Source: a virus. Taken from it: a DNA stretch of 39,395 nucleotides. A program made the position numbers and the translations under genes. This document shows positions 30,208 to 36,927 of this stretch, in pieces (within the stretch, counting starts at the first letter, position 1; each line of letters opens with the position of its first letter). A model generated the notes under the pieces. It saw nothing but the letters and a program-made list of their open reading frames with translations, did no database searches and was not told the DNA's origin. Location of the stretch: positions 1 through 39,395 of IMG/VR virus record IMGVR_UViG_3300036770_000541. One strand, written 5' to 3'.

Positions 30208-30420
30208 ATGGAACTAGAAATTACTGCTGAACAAATCGCCCAGCACTACTCTGCGGCTATGGACTCGGTCAACCTTATCAACGCAGGGCAACCCGAGGGT
30301 ATGTCTGATGAAGACTGGGCAGACTGTCTTGCGAGGAATAAAGAACACTTGCGGATCATGCTGGCTAAAAACTTTTGGACGACAGAAGATTTAACACCGC
30401 TTGAGCAGGCGGCATCTTAA
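30208..30420 (+). CDS. Small protein after the tail fibre
   Basis: A 70-aa acidic protein (ITAEQIAQHYSAAMDSVNLINAGQPEGMSDEDWADCLARNKEHL, then LTPLEQAAS). I recall related small proteins placed after fibre genes in phages, with unknown function. Three bases separate it from the fibre stop. Could be a fibre-assembly partner, which is not shown. Confidence 0.65.
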   Translation: MELEITAEQIAQHYSAAMDSVNLINAGQPEGMSDEDWADCLARNKEHLRIMLAKNFWTTEDLTPLEQAAS

Positions 30421-30457
30421 ACATTTTATTTGTCATCTGAATAGGGTTTAATTGGGT

Positions 30458-30703
30458 ATGGACTGCGGAACAAAACCTGAGTGCGCTGAGATTGCCGATA
30501 GAGCAGTCCGCAAAACTTTTGCCATCCTCGGTGTCAACATAGACAACCCAGAGTCTGTAGAGGAGTTCCGTCAGGATCTACGCTTTGGCAAGAAGCTAAG
30601 AAAGCTGTCAGATCATGGGACGATGGCCTTCTTTGCGGCTGTGGCTATAGCCATTGTTGGTGCTATTTGGATTGGCATTACCTCGTCTATTAAAGGTGAG
30701 TAG
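30458..30703 (+). CDS. Membrane protein of lysis region (DUF6127-like?)
   Basis: An 81-aa protein from ATG 30458 with an N-terminal soluble part (DCGTKPECAEIADRAVRKTFAILGVNIDNPESVEEFRQDLRFGKKLRK) and a C-terminal transmembrane segment (about residues 56-76, TMAFFAAVAIAIVGAIWIGI). The arrangement recalls a small phage family near holins; the exact family name is a guess. Probably inserted in the inner membrane with its N-terminus inside. The alternative start TTG 30452 adds two residues. Confidence 0.65.
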   Translation: MDCGTKPECAEIADRAVRKTFAILGVNIDNPESVEEFRQDLRFGKKLRKLSDHGTMAFFAAVAIAIVGAIWIGITSSIKGE

Positions 30704-31164
30704 TGATTGCGGAAATAGCTGCGGCAAACGCGGCTTTCCAGGTCATCAAGACTGCTATAAAAAACAGCGGAGAGATTGCTTCTGCTGGTAAGGCGGTCAT
30801 AGATTACTTCTCTGCGACTCATGCAATTGAAGAAGAAGTTAAAAAAACGCCAGAGCGAAAGCGTTCAGATCTAGAGGAGTTTCTAGCCCTAGAGCAACTT
30901 AGGAAACAAGAGCAGGAGTTAAAAGAACTCTTAATCTACCAGGGCCGTCCTGGGATGTGGGATGACTTCCAAGCGTTCAGGGTAAAAGCCCGCCAGCAGA
31001 GAGAAGCAGAGGAACGCGAGGTGCTGCGGAAACAACTCGCAGAGAAGGCCCGCAGGAAGAAGATGGCAGAAAATATTATGCTAGCCCTGTGGATGTTTGT
31101 GCTTGTTGTCGCAATTCTTGCAATTTCAGGGTTTGGTTTGTACTTATTTTTGGAGAACAAATGA
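30703..31164 (+). CDS. Coiled-coil membrane protein, i-spanin-like candidate
   Basis: A 153-aa protein from GTG 30703 (overlapping the preceding TAG). A helical N-terminus leads into a charged coiled coil (about residues 45-125; EEVKKTPERKRSDLEEFLALEQLRKQEQELKELLI). It ends with a C-terminal transmembrane helix (MLALWMFVLVVAILAISGFGLYLFL). A C-terminal membrane segment differs from classical i-spanins, which anchor at the N-terminus, so tail-anchored function is only suggested. Its position next to the holin supports a lysis-related role. Confidence 0.6.
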   Translation: MIAEIAAANAAFQVIKTAIKNSGEIASAGKAVIDYFSATHAIEEEVKKTPERKRSDLEEFLALEQLRKQEQELKELLIYQGRPGMWDDFQAFRVKARQQREAEEREVLRKQLAEKARRKKMAENIMLALWMFVLVVAILAISGFGLYLFLENK

Positions 31165-31559
31165 TTCCACTTACTGCCATTTTAGATGTTGGCTCTAAGC
31201 TGATAGACAAGCTAATCCCAGACCCAGAGGCTAAGGCTCGCGCACAGGTTCAGCTTTTAGAAATGCAGCAAAAGGGTGAGCTTGCACAAATCCAAGCAGA
31301 TAGCGCAGAGCAAGAAGAGCTTACCAAACGCCAGCAAGCGGATATGGCCTCTGACTCTTGGCTGAGTAAGAACATCCGTCCCATGACGCTCATTTTTATC
31401 CTGATGGCCTATACAGTCTTTGGCCTAATGTCTGCGTGGGAAATTGAGGTTAACCAAGCGTATGTAGAGCTTCTAGGCCAATGGGGGATGCTCATTATGT
31501 CCTTTTACTTTGGTGGACGAACGCTTGAGAAGATCCTAGCTATGAAAGACAAGAAATGA
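31161..31559 (+). CDS. Holin, 3TM-type
   Basis: A 132-aa protein from ATG 31161: amphipathic helical N-terminus (LTAILDVGSKLIDKLIPDPEAKARAQVQLLEMQQKGELAQIQ), then SWLSKNIRPMTLIFILMAYTVFGLMS (about residues 68-93) and a second membrane helix LGQWGMLIMSFYFGGRTLEKI. This matches the three-TM holin family named for gene-transfer-agent release. It lets endolysin reach the wall at lysis. The longer upstream start would overlap the previous gene heavily and lacks the family's MIPL onset. It overlaps the endolysin start (ATGA). Confidence 0.8.
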   Translation: MIPLTAILDVGSKLIDKLIPDPEAKARAQVQLLEMQQKGELAQIQADSAEQEELTKRQQADMASDSWLSKNIRPMTLIFILMAYTVFGLMSAWEIEVNQAYVELLGQWGMLIMSFYFGGRTLEKILAMKDKK

Positions 31560-31918
31560 ACTGGGACGACTACCCTAACTTTTCCGCACAAGAATTTAAT
31601 TGTTCTCATTGCGGGGCTAACGAGATGAAGCCTGAGTTTATGGCAAAGCTACAGAAGCTGCGGGAAACCTATGGCGCACCTATGAAAGTCACTTCTGGCT
31701 ACCGTTGCCCCCAACATCCCATAGAGGCTAAAAAAGCCGCACCAGGCGCACACGCCTCTGGTTTGGCTTGTGACATAGGGGTACAGGGGGAAGAGGCCCA
31801 CAGGCTTCTAGGGCTTGCGCTGGAGGCTGGATTCACGGGTATTGGAGTCCAGCAGAAGGGTACAGGTAGGTTCCTACACTTGGACACAAGGCCAGAAAAA
31901 GCCCTGTGGAGTTATTAG
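31556..31918 (+). CDS. Endolysin, M15-family peptidase
   Basis: A 120-aa protein of the peptidase M15_3 type. FSAQEFNCSHCGANEMKPEF leads to the motif TSGYRCPQHPIEAKKAAPGAHASGLACDIG and then FLHLDTRP. Zinc ligands by pattern are H66, D73 and H108. The family cuts D-Ala or cross-bridge peptide bonds of peptidoglycan. It completes the holin-endolysin pair and is the last rightward gene of the late block. Confidence 0.85.
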   Translation: MNWDDYPNFSAQEFNCSHCGANEMKPEFMAKLQKLRETYGAPMKVTSGYRCPQHPIEAKKAAPGAHASGLACDIGVQGEEAHRLLGLALEAGFTGIGVQQKGTGRFLHLDTRPEKALWSY

Positions 31919-31931
31919 GCCCGCAGTAGTC

Positions 31932-32063
31932 CTACCCCGTCGGGTAGTGTTCACCAGTCTACTGGATGCCAGTCGCTCGCTCGCTGCTGTGCTGCGCTGC
32001 GGTGACCTGCGGTGTGCCATTACTATATACAGTTAGTTGTTTTTTTGCAACAACTCCTTTTTT
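31932..32063. other. Convergent intergenic hairpins
   Basis: Between the rightward lysis genes and the leftward recombination operon lie CTACCC-CGTC-GGGTAG (31932-31947) and CCAGT-CT-ACTGG (31954-31965), then AGTTGTT (32035-32041) pairing with AACAACT (32049-32055), followed by CCTTTTTT. The last could act as a terminator for the rightward block, but it overlaps the end of the leftward gene. The first two lack T-runs. Confidence 0.4.
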
Positions 32064-32317
32064 AAGACGCTTATCCGCAGTTCGCTTAGGTCATCTTCTG
32101 ACATTAAGCTGCTAACCCACCTGCCGTACCTATTCTTACCCATACCGATTTTTAGCATCTCATCGTCCGACAAACACCTGCGGGCAGTAAAGTCTCCCAC
32201 GCGATGCTTGTCAAAAGCCTTTGAGGAGTTAAACACGGTAAAGCAGGTCGGGCATTGGTTAACATCGCCTCTAAAAGAGGGCTGCCCTGGCTTACCCAGT
32301 ATTTTTGTCTTTACCAT
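32033..32317 (-). CDS. FDXHR-type zinc-binding phage protein
   Basis: A 94-aa protein with a zinc finger core QCPTCFTVFNSSKAFDKHRVG then ARRCLSDDEM (C-x2-C ... H ... C). This matches a phage family named for the FDxHR motif. Its function is unknown. It overlaps the next gene by 7 nt and is the last gene of the leftward operon, so it is probably co-expressed with the recombination genes. Confidence 0.75.
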   Translation of the reverse strand: MVKTKILGKPGQPSFRGDVNQCPTCFTVFNSSKAFDKHRVGDFTARRCLSDDEMLKIGMGKNRYGRWVSSLMSEDDLSELRISVLKKELLQKNN

Positions 32318-32574
32318 GCTGGAATATCATCGTCTAGCTGGTCAAACGACTGGGCCTTCTTCTGCGGCGCAGGTGCTTGCTCTTTCGGGCTAACAGACAG
32401 GGAGAAGAACTTTCTGCCCGCCATCTTGCCCCCCTCCTTGCCCTCGCGCACCCAGGCACTCAGCCAGTAATCCACCCCATCTACATTTATGCTCCCCTTA
32501 AAGTCGGGGTGTTTCTCTGTCTCTTTTTTATCGTTGCGGGCCAGCATCCCCGAGTTGGTGTTGTCGTAGGTCAT
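32311..32574 (-). CDS. Single-strand DNA-binding-like protein
   Basis: An 87-aa protein: NTNSGMLARNDKKETEKHPDFKGSINVDGVDYWLSAWVREG, then AGRKFFSLSVSPKEQ and an acidic tail ending in DDDIPAW. I have seen this pattern in small phage proteins next to recombination genes. A beta-barrel followed by an acidic end with a terminal aromatic is SSB-like. It lies between the zinc-finger protein and exonuclease genes. No direct evidence of DNA binding. Confidence 0.6.
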   Translation of the reverse strand: MTYDNTNSGMLARNDKKETEKHPDFKGSINVDGVDYWLSAWVREGKEGGKMAGRKFFSLSVSPKEQAPAPQKKAQSFDQLDDDIPAW

Positions 32575-33200
32575 AGCATCTCCACTTTGGTTAGTTGGTC
32601 AAACATCTCTTCTACCTCCTGCAAAAACTTAACTGCCTCTGCTTCTACTTCCGCAATCTCTTCAGCAGTAGGCGTATACCTGCGTACAAACAACCTCTGC
32701 GGCTCTGGCATCCTTGGGTCATACGCCACAAAGTCAACCCAAGGCCGAGCAGTACAGGCGCATTGCAGGGCAAGCTGCGGCTTGTGTTCTTCTGGAACGA
32801 CACCCGCAAGAATCCAGCCTAGAAAAGTGCTGCTTGTAGGGCATTTGATTTCTATCAGGCCATCGTCCACCAGGCCATCAGGACTAGCTCCGCAGAACTC
32901 AATCTTGGGGTGGTCTACAAAACCCACATCTTTTATAATCCGACCTGTTTTTAGCTCGTACTGTTTCTTGGCCTCGGGTTCCTTCTCAACACCCCATTGC
33001 ATTGCGGTGTTTACGAATTTGTCCACAATGTTGCCTGTTAAGCGTTCGCAGAGAATCTCTGTCTTCAGAGCCTTGCGTTCCGCAGAATCGCCCCCACCTT
33101 TTAAATACTTCATGGCGTTCTTCACACGGGAGGCCGTTAGCTTGCCTGTGCGGGCGTTAAACCACGCACCGTTATTTTGCAGTTTGTTTTTCTCTCTCAC
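32571..33200 (-). CDS. YqaJ/lambda-type exonuclease
   Basis: A 209-aa alkaline-exonuclease-like protein with NARTGKLTASRV near the N-terminus, MQWGVEKEPEAKKQYELKTGR, and the catalytic block CGASPDGLVDDGLIEIKCP (D108, E117, K119 by pattern). Family members degrade one strand of dsDNA ends, giving the ssDNA used by the annealing protein. That partner is encoded further upstream in the same operon (33867-34379). Ends overlap both neighbours. Length is typical for the family. Confidence 0.9.
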   Translation of the reverse strand: MREKNKLQNNGAWFNARTGKLTASRVKNAMKYLKGGGDSAERKALKTEILCERLTGNIVDKFVNTAMQWGVEKEPEAKKQYELKTGRIIKDVGFVDHPKIEFCGASPDGLVDDGLIEIKCPTSSTFLGWILAGVVPEEHKPQLALQCACTARPWVDFVAYDPRMPEPQRLFVRRYTPTAEEIAEVEAEAVKFLQEVEEMFDQLTKVEML

Positions 33201-33397
33201 AGCATTTCTCCTACTCTGTCATAGAATTCCTTGCTAACCAATTCCAGCAAGGCGTGTTCTTCTTCCGTGTGGTCTCCGTGTTTAATCTTGTTTCGGAGCC
33301 AGTACGCAAAGTCGTCCGCAGCACCCCGCAATCTTGGTGCTTCCATGTACATCGCGGCTTCTGCTGGACTGTCACATTTTAACTTTATTTCAATCAT
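33197..33397 (-). CDS. Small phage protein upstream of exonuclease
   Basis: A 66-aa protein (MIEIKLKCDSPAEAAMYMEA, GAADDFAYWLRN, then KHGDHTEEEHALLELVSKEFYDRV). The homologous fragment 1-110 at the other end shows the same start. Overlaps the exonuclease gene and the membrane protein gene by a few nt. Function unknown; gene order in the operon is conserved between copies. Confidence 0.8.
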   Translation of the reverse strand: MIEIKLKCDSPAEAAMYMEAPRLRGAADDFAYWLRNKIKHGDHTEEEHALLELVSKEFYDRVGEML

Positions 33398-33611
33398 TTT
33401 GTTTCATGCCCCATATTTGGATGCAAGTAGATTCAAGGCGAGCATCTATCGGGTTGAGCTTCAGAATGTCTTGTGACCCTGCCTTGTAAGCCTCAATGAT
33501 TTCTGCGGTCTTAAAGCCACTTTCTCGTTTAGCCTCCTCCCGAATGTCCACAATCCTGTTGTAGCCCGCGGCAAGCAGGATGCCCATGACAAAACCCATA
33601 AGCCAGTTCAT
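33390..33611 (-). CDS. Small membrane-anchored phage protein (copy 2)
   Basis: A 73-aa homologue of 103-309. N-terminal membrane segment WLMGFVMGILLAAGYNRIV, then a different middle and the conserved LNPIDARLESTCIQIWGMKQ tail. The anchor region and middle have diverged while the tail has not, which points to the tail as the functional part. Confidence 0.75.
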   Translation of the reverse strand: MNWLMGFVMGILLAAGYNRIVDIREEAKRESGFKTAEIIEAYKAGSQDILKLNPIDARLESTCIQIWGMKQND

Positions 33612-33648
33612 AAGAACATCAACCCAAGGAAAAGAATCATAAGAACGG

Positions 33649-33894
33649 CTACTGTTCCAAGTCCGTCAAGCGTTGCAGCTTTTGCTTCCTCGCGTCTAAG
33701 GCTTTGGCATACTCCATGTCTAAAGCAGACATCGCCCACTCCTGTAGATGAAACGCCTCTTTTTGGATTTCGATACATCGCGTTATTACCTCCTCAAGTT
33801 CTTTTGTTTCTAAAAGGGATGCTGCTGTTAGGTCTCGTAAAGCCGCACATAGCGCGGTGATGCGTACTACATTGGCTCCGTGGTTGTTTTGCAT
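33649..33894 (-). CDS. Helical protein next to annealing protein (copy 2)
   Basis: An 81-aa homologue of 347-589; most differences fall near the N-terminus and the last ten residues. It overlaps the annealing-protein gene by 28 nt. No recognised motif. The conserved core ELEEVITRCIEIQKEAFHLQ is identical in both copies. Confidence 0.8.
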   Translation of the reverse strand: MQNNHGANVVRITALCAALRDLTAASLLETKELEEVITRCIEIQKEAFHLQEWAMSALDMEYAKALDARKQKLQRLTDLEQ

Positions 33895-34379
33895 ACCTGT
33901 TCCTTTCGCTTTGTAAAAGTTTCTTGCATTACTTTCCTATCTGCTTCACTCATGGCCCCCCAGACGACTTTAAGATCTTCTAATGAACCACAAGCGTTTA
34001 CTGCTGCGGTCATCTTCTCTACACGGGGATTGGACTGGCTCGATATAGCTGCAATCACTTCGTCCGCAGAAGCAATCTGCATCTCCTGAGAACCGTAGTC
34101 TAGGAAGCCTAGTGCGCGGCCTACAGCACTCGTCTCCGCAATCTCAACATAGGATGCCTGGTGCATCTTAGAGGCGTTACGGGTCTCAAAGGCGTGGCCT
34201 GTAGCCTGGTGGACACCCGCAGAGTCACAGATGTCACAGCGCATAACTACATGGTCTTCATCTAACCTGATGACCTCTGTGTGTATCTGCCAGTCTGGGT
34301 GTTCACCACGAAACTGATGTATCCGATAGGCTACGGTCGAATACTCTTTGCCGTGAATGTTTACTTTGCCGTTAGTCAT
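33867..34379 (-). CDS. Single-strand annealing protein (copy 2)
   Basis: A 170-aa homologue of 565-1080. It retains GKEYSTVAYRIHQFR, AETSAVGRALGFLDYG and QIASADEVIAAI; the region between residues 40 and 85 is diverged, and the C-terminal VWGAMSEADRKVMQETFTKR is invariant. In this copy the whole operon with the exonuclease is visible, confirming the exonuclease-annealing pair. Confidence 0.75.
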   Translation of the reverse strand: MTNGKVNIHGKEYSTVAYRIHQFRGEHPDWQIHTEVIRLDEDHVVMRCDICDSAGVHQATGHAFETRNASKMHQASYVEIAETSAVGRALGFLDYGSQEMQIASADEVIAAISSQSNPRVEKMTAAVNACGSLEDLKVVWGAMSEADRKVMQETFTKRKEQVCKTTTEPM

Positions 34380-34542
34380 CTGATTCTCCTAGTTGAAATG
34401 TGAGTGGTTCTTTGCTAAACATCTCTACCCTTAATTCGCCATCTTTATGCTTGATGACGAGCGTGGTGTAGTGAGTTTGAGTGCTGTCTTTCTTATGTTG
34501 AATTAGGGATAACCCCTCTGCGTAATGTACGGTTAAGTCCAT
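34372..34542 (-). CDS. Small conserved protein upstream of annealing protein (copy 2)
   Basis: A 56-aa homologue of 1073-1243 (MDLTVHYAEGLSLIQHKKDS). Nucleotide differences are mainly synonymous. It overlaps the annealing-protein start by 8 nt. Confidence 0.8.
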   Translation of the reverse strand: MDLTVHYAEGLSLIQHKKDSTQTHYTTLVIKHKDGELRVEMFSKEPLTFQLGESDD

Positions 34543-34704
34543 TTAGAAAGCCTCCATGCTTTTAAAATAGAATATTTCAGCGGCAAGTCGCTCGCCCTGT
34601 AGAACATATAAAGGCGAAAACAAACCAGCATCCTCTTCAGCCTCCTGCTGCCTAAGCAGGTCTTCTTGGTGAGCTTGCCCAGCGGCATCGTCATAGTCCT
34701 CCAT
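34543..34704 (-). CDS. Small acidic protein of leftward operon (copy 2)
   Basis: A 53-aa homologue of 1247-1402 (MEDYDDAAGQAHQEDLLRQQ). It directly abuts the next gene. One Asp is added and the C-terminal EIFYFKSMEAF differs slightly. GGAGG lies 7-11 nt upstream of the ATG. Confidence 0.8.
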   Translation of the reverse strand: MEDYDDAAGQAHQEDLLRQQEAEEDAGLFSPLYVLQGERLAAEIFYFKSMEAF

Positions 34705-34715
34705 AAAACCCTCCG

Positions 34716-35030
34716 TTAATTTTTGTTGGGTAGGTTGCCAAGAGCTTTGTCAATTGCCGCCCTTGCTTTGTCGTTCCACTTCCACAAATCGTCATCTGCC
34801 CAGGCCATAGATTGAGGAAATGTCATAAGAGCATCTAGCAGATCCGGAGCCGCAGAAATTAAACGAGCATTGGCCATAGCCTCTTCTTGTGAGATGGTTT
34901 TTCTGTATGGCATATTTGCAATCGTTGTTGAGTGAACCCCTGTTTTGCGAGTTGTAATACTAAATGGGTTTGTTTTCCAGTACTTAACATTATCGTTAAA
35001 CCGCCACGGGCCTGTTGTGTGTTTATACAT
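34716..35030 (-). CDS. Small phage protein absent from copy 1
   Basis: A 104-aa protein from ATG 35030 (MYKHTTGPWRFNDNVKYWKT, IANMPYRKTISQEEAMANARLISAAPDLLDAL). The AxARLISAAPDLLxAL block is common in phage and prophage proteins of unknown function. GGAG lies 8 nt before this ATG; an ATG two codons upstream is too close to it. Copy 1 has only about 60 nt of unrelated sequence at this spot, so the gene has been gained or lost between the copies. Confidence 0.75.
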   Translation of the reverse strand: MYKHTTGPWRFNDNVKYWKTNPFSITTRKTGVHSTTIANMPYRKTISQEEAMANARLISAAPDLLDALMTFPQSMAWADDDLWKWNDKARAAIDKALGNLPNKN

Positions 35031-35090
35031 TTGCATCTCTCCTTTTTTGTTAACCACAAGCACATCTTCTGCGTTTGTGCGCGAAATTTA

Positions 35091-35183
35091 TATTAGGAAA
35101 AACCCTTAGTTGCTTAAATGCAACAGTTTAACAATCATGCTTAAGTCTTTGTTTTGTAAACATATCGTGATAAGGTAACACTT
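35091..35183. promoter_or_regulatory. Divergent control region (copy 2)
   Basis: Counterpart of 1461-1553: same length, five differences. Hairpin GTTGC-TTAAAT-GCAAC here has a perfect stem, and the TGTTT-TGT-AAACA inverted repeat (35150-35162) is unchanged. AAGG precedes the ATG at 35184. Confidence 0.65.
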
Positions 35184-35525
35184 ATGAAACTGGTGACAAG
35201 ATCTACTTGCATCGCAGTTTACGAGCTGCTTGTCCAGTTGCCCCCTATAAAAGCGTGGAGACTCCCACCCAGTCAAGAAATAATTTTTGTAGTCAGGCAT
35301 CTCCAAGATGTCTATGGGTTGTACGAGCCAGACTCTCACAAAATAACCATTTCTTCAGCCAAACACGCCCATTTGGGTACTGTAGTACGAACAATGGCTC
35401 ACGAGATGATCCACCTCCACCTTTATCTCCGCAAAGATCCCGACTGGGATAAGCACACCAAGGTCTTCTTGGATGCTGCGGCAAAAGTTTCGCACACATT
35501 AGGGTTTGACCCGAAGGAGTTGTAA
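35184..35525 (+). CDS. SprT-like zinc metallopeptidase-type protein (copy 2)
   Basis: A 113-aa homologue of 1554-1895. HEMIH is retained at residues 73-77 and the flanking LHLYLRKDPDWDKH is nearly identical. The first 50 nt are identical to copy 1. Stop and next start overlap (TAATG). Confidence 0.7.
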   Translation: MKLVTRSTCIAVYELLVQLPPIKAWRLPPSQEIIFVVRHLQDVYGLYEPDSHKITISSAKHAHLGTVVRTMAHEMIHLHLYLRKDPDWDKHTKVFLDAAAKVSHTLGFDPKEL

Positions 35526-36466
35526 TGCCCGCACCAACTTGCACAGACGAAGAATTTATAGAGTTGTTCAAAAGGCTAGGTAGCCCGCAAAAGATTTGCG
35601 AGCACCTTGGGGTAACAGTCAGAAATGTCTATGACCGCAGGAACAGAATTGAAAAGCGGTACGGTATTAACCTGCTTTCTTTCAATGCCAAACAGGTCTC
35701 CATGACCAATGTTGTCCACGAGCAAAAGGCTTATGTGGAGCTTGCGAACGGAATTATTGTGGTTTTTAGCGATGCTCATTACTGGCCTGGGCCAGCTACC
35801 GTAGCCCACAGAGCACTATTAGAAGTCCTCAAAAACCTGCCTGTAGATGTTGTAGTTGCAAATGGCGATGTGTTTGATGGCGCAAGGGTCTCAAGGCATG
35901 ACGCACTCTACCGACACGAAACGCCCTCACCTAAAGAAGAGGTTGAGGCTTGCCAGCTAAGAATGGGAGAGATCGAGAACGCGGCTAAGAACGCAAAGAA
36001 GATCTGGACTTATGGCAATCACGACACGAGGTTATGGCGGTATATCAGGACAAATGCGCCAGAAGTCTCTGGTATGCCAAACACAGACCTCTATGACTTC
36101 TTTCCTGGCTGGCACACCTGTTATGCAATAGATGTCAACGGGAATACTGTAATTAAACACAGGTGGCACAACGGAATTCATAGCACCTATAACAATGCTT
36201 TGAAATCGGGCGTTAACTTCTGCACAGGCCACTTGCACAGGCTACAAGTAGCTGCGTGGGGAGACTACACGGGAAGGCGATACGGTGTAGACACAGGGAC
36301 GCTTGCGGAACCCGATGGGCCACAGTTTATGTACCTAGAACACAATCCAGTCCCGTGGGCTTCTGGGTTTGCGGTACTAACCTACCGAAATGGCGTACTC
36401 CTGCCCCCAGAGCTTTGCGAGGTGGTAAACGGAGAGGCATTTTTTAGGTCTTGCAAGATCGCCTAG
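35525..36466 (+). CDS. HTH-metallophosphoesterase fusion (copy 2)
   Basis: A 313-aa homologue of 1896-2840. HTH part (QKICEHLGVTVRNVYDRRNRI) and all metallophosphoesterase motifs are retained: SDAHYW, NGDVFDG, YGNHD, KHRWHNGIH and GHLHR. The HTH is more diverged than the catalytic core. In this copy the promoter that overlaps the stop codon in copy 1 is instead downstream of an extra small gene. Confidence 0.85.
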   Translation: MPAPTCTDEEFIELFKRLGSPQKICEHLGVTVRNVYDRRNRIEKRYGINLLSFNAKQVSMTNVVHEQKAYVELANGIIVVFSDAHYWPGPATVAHRALLEVLKNLPVDVVVANGDVFDGARVSRHDALYRHETPSPKEEVEACQLRMGEIENAAKNAKKIWTYGNHDTRLWRYIRTNAPEVSGMPNTDLYDFFPGWHTCYAIDVNGNTVIKHRWHNGIHSTYNNALKSGVNFCTGHLHRLQVAAWGDYTGRRYGVDTGTLAEPDGPQFMYLEHNPVPWASGFAVLTYRNGVLLPPELCEVVNGEAFFRSCKIA

Positions 36467-36489
36467 CAGGGAGAAAATTCCTCGTCTAT

Positions 36490-36520
36490 TTTTTCACGCT
36501 TTAGCGTTACCCGTGAAAAA
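36490..36520. other. AT-rich hairpin after metallophosphoesterase (copy 2)
   Basis: TTTTTCACG (36490-36498) and CGTGAAAAA (36512-36520) form a perfect 9-bp stem around a 13-nt loop. No T-run follows on either strand, so it is not a standard terminator. It may protect mRNA ends or be a protein-binding site. Confidence 0.45.
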
Positions 36521-36562
36521 GGGGGGATTAGTCCGTAGTAAAATCTCCTTTTGGAGGTGTAT

Positions 36563-36766
36563 ATGCATAAAGAAAACTACAGAGCTTTTTGTAAGTGGGC
36601 CAGAGAAAAAAAGTATCGGCTTACAACAGACGCAGAGAAATACTTTGTTAGCACCCATACCCAGTCTGCGTGGGATGCTTGGAACGGTGCGCTTATGTGT
36701 AAACACGCAGATAAATGGAATGATGAAGCAAAGCGTTTAAGCACGATGCTTAAGCAAATTTGTTGA
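36563..36766 (+). CDS. Small protein before replication promoter (copy 2 only)
   Basis: A 67-aa protein (MHKENYRAFCKWAREKKYRLTTDAEKYFVSTHTQSAWDAWNGALMC). GGAGG (36553-36557) lies 5 nt before the ATG and is buried in a CTCC-TTTT-GGAG hairpin (36545-36556), hinting at translational control. The SAWDAWNGALMC segment resembles small phage proteins of unknown function. Its stop lies inside the promoter at 36763. Confidence 0.65.
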   Translation: MHKENYRAFCKWAREKKYRLTTDAEKYFVSTHTQSAWDAWNGALMCKHADKWNDEAKRLSTMLKQIC

Positions 36767-36790
36767 ACTTTTTTCTGTCTGTGGTATCTT
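36763..36790 (+). promoter_or_regulatory. Extended -10 promoter overlapping a stop codon (copy 2)
   Basis: TTGAAC (36763-36768), 16-bp spacer, TG-G-TATCTT (hexamer 36785-36790). It includes the TGA stop of the 67-aa gene. It corresponds to the promoter at 2837-2864; blocks TGAACTTTT and TGTGGTATC are shared. Confidence 0.65.
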
Positions 36791-36796
36791 AGTATC

Positions 36797-36914
36797 TGTG
36801 CCGTGAGAAGCACAAAGTGGAGGCAGTAGCCAGTTCCTTTCAGATCGGCCCGCTGCCAGTTTTATACGCAATGTAGGCCTCCCGCTGGATTCTCACCCCG
36901 TGCGGGCCGACCTC
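36797..36914 (+). promoter_or_regulatory. Structured 5' leader of DUF1376 gene
   Basis: TGTGC/GCACA forms a hairpin at the predicted 5' end (36797-36801 with 36810-36814). TCGGCCCGC (36845-36853) pairs perfectly with GCGGGCCGA (36902-36910). Competing pairings exist: GGAGGC (36819-36824) with GCCTCC (36877-36882), which crosses the long stem, and GGCAG (36822-36826) with CTGCC (36853-36857). The ribosome-binding site lies just after the long stem, so a regulated switch or pseudoknot is possible. Confidence 0.45.
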
Positions 36915-36927
36915 AAGGGAATTGGTT

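Noticed and set aside
32377-33237. 286-aa rightward ORF
   Set aside because: It is antisense to the YqaJ exonuclease and SSB-like genes, whose motifs are clear; the ORF is rich in Ser/Cys/Pro, as expected for a shadow frame.
36490-36520. Intrinsic terminator after copy-2 metallophosphoesterase
   Set aside because: The stem is strong but no T-run follows on either strand.
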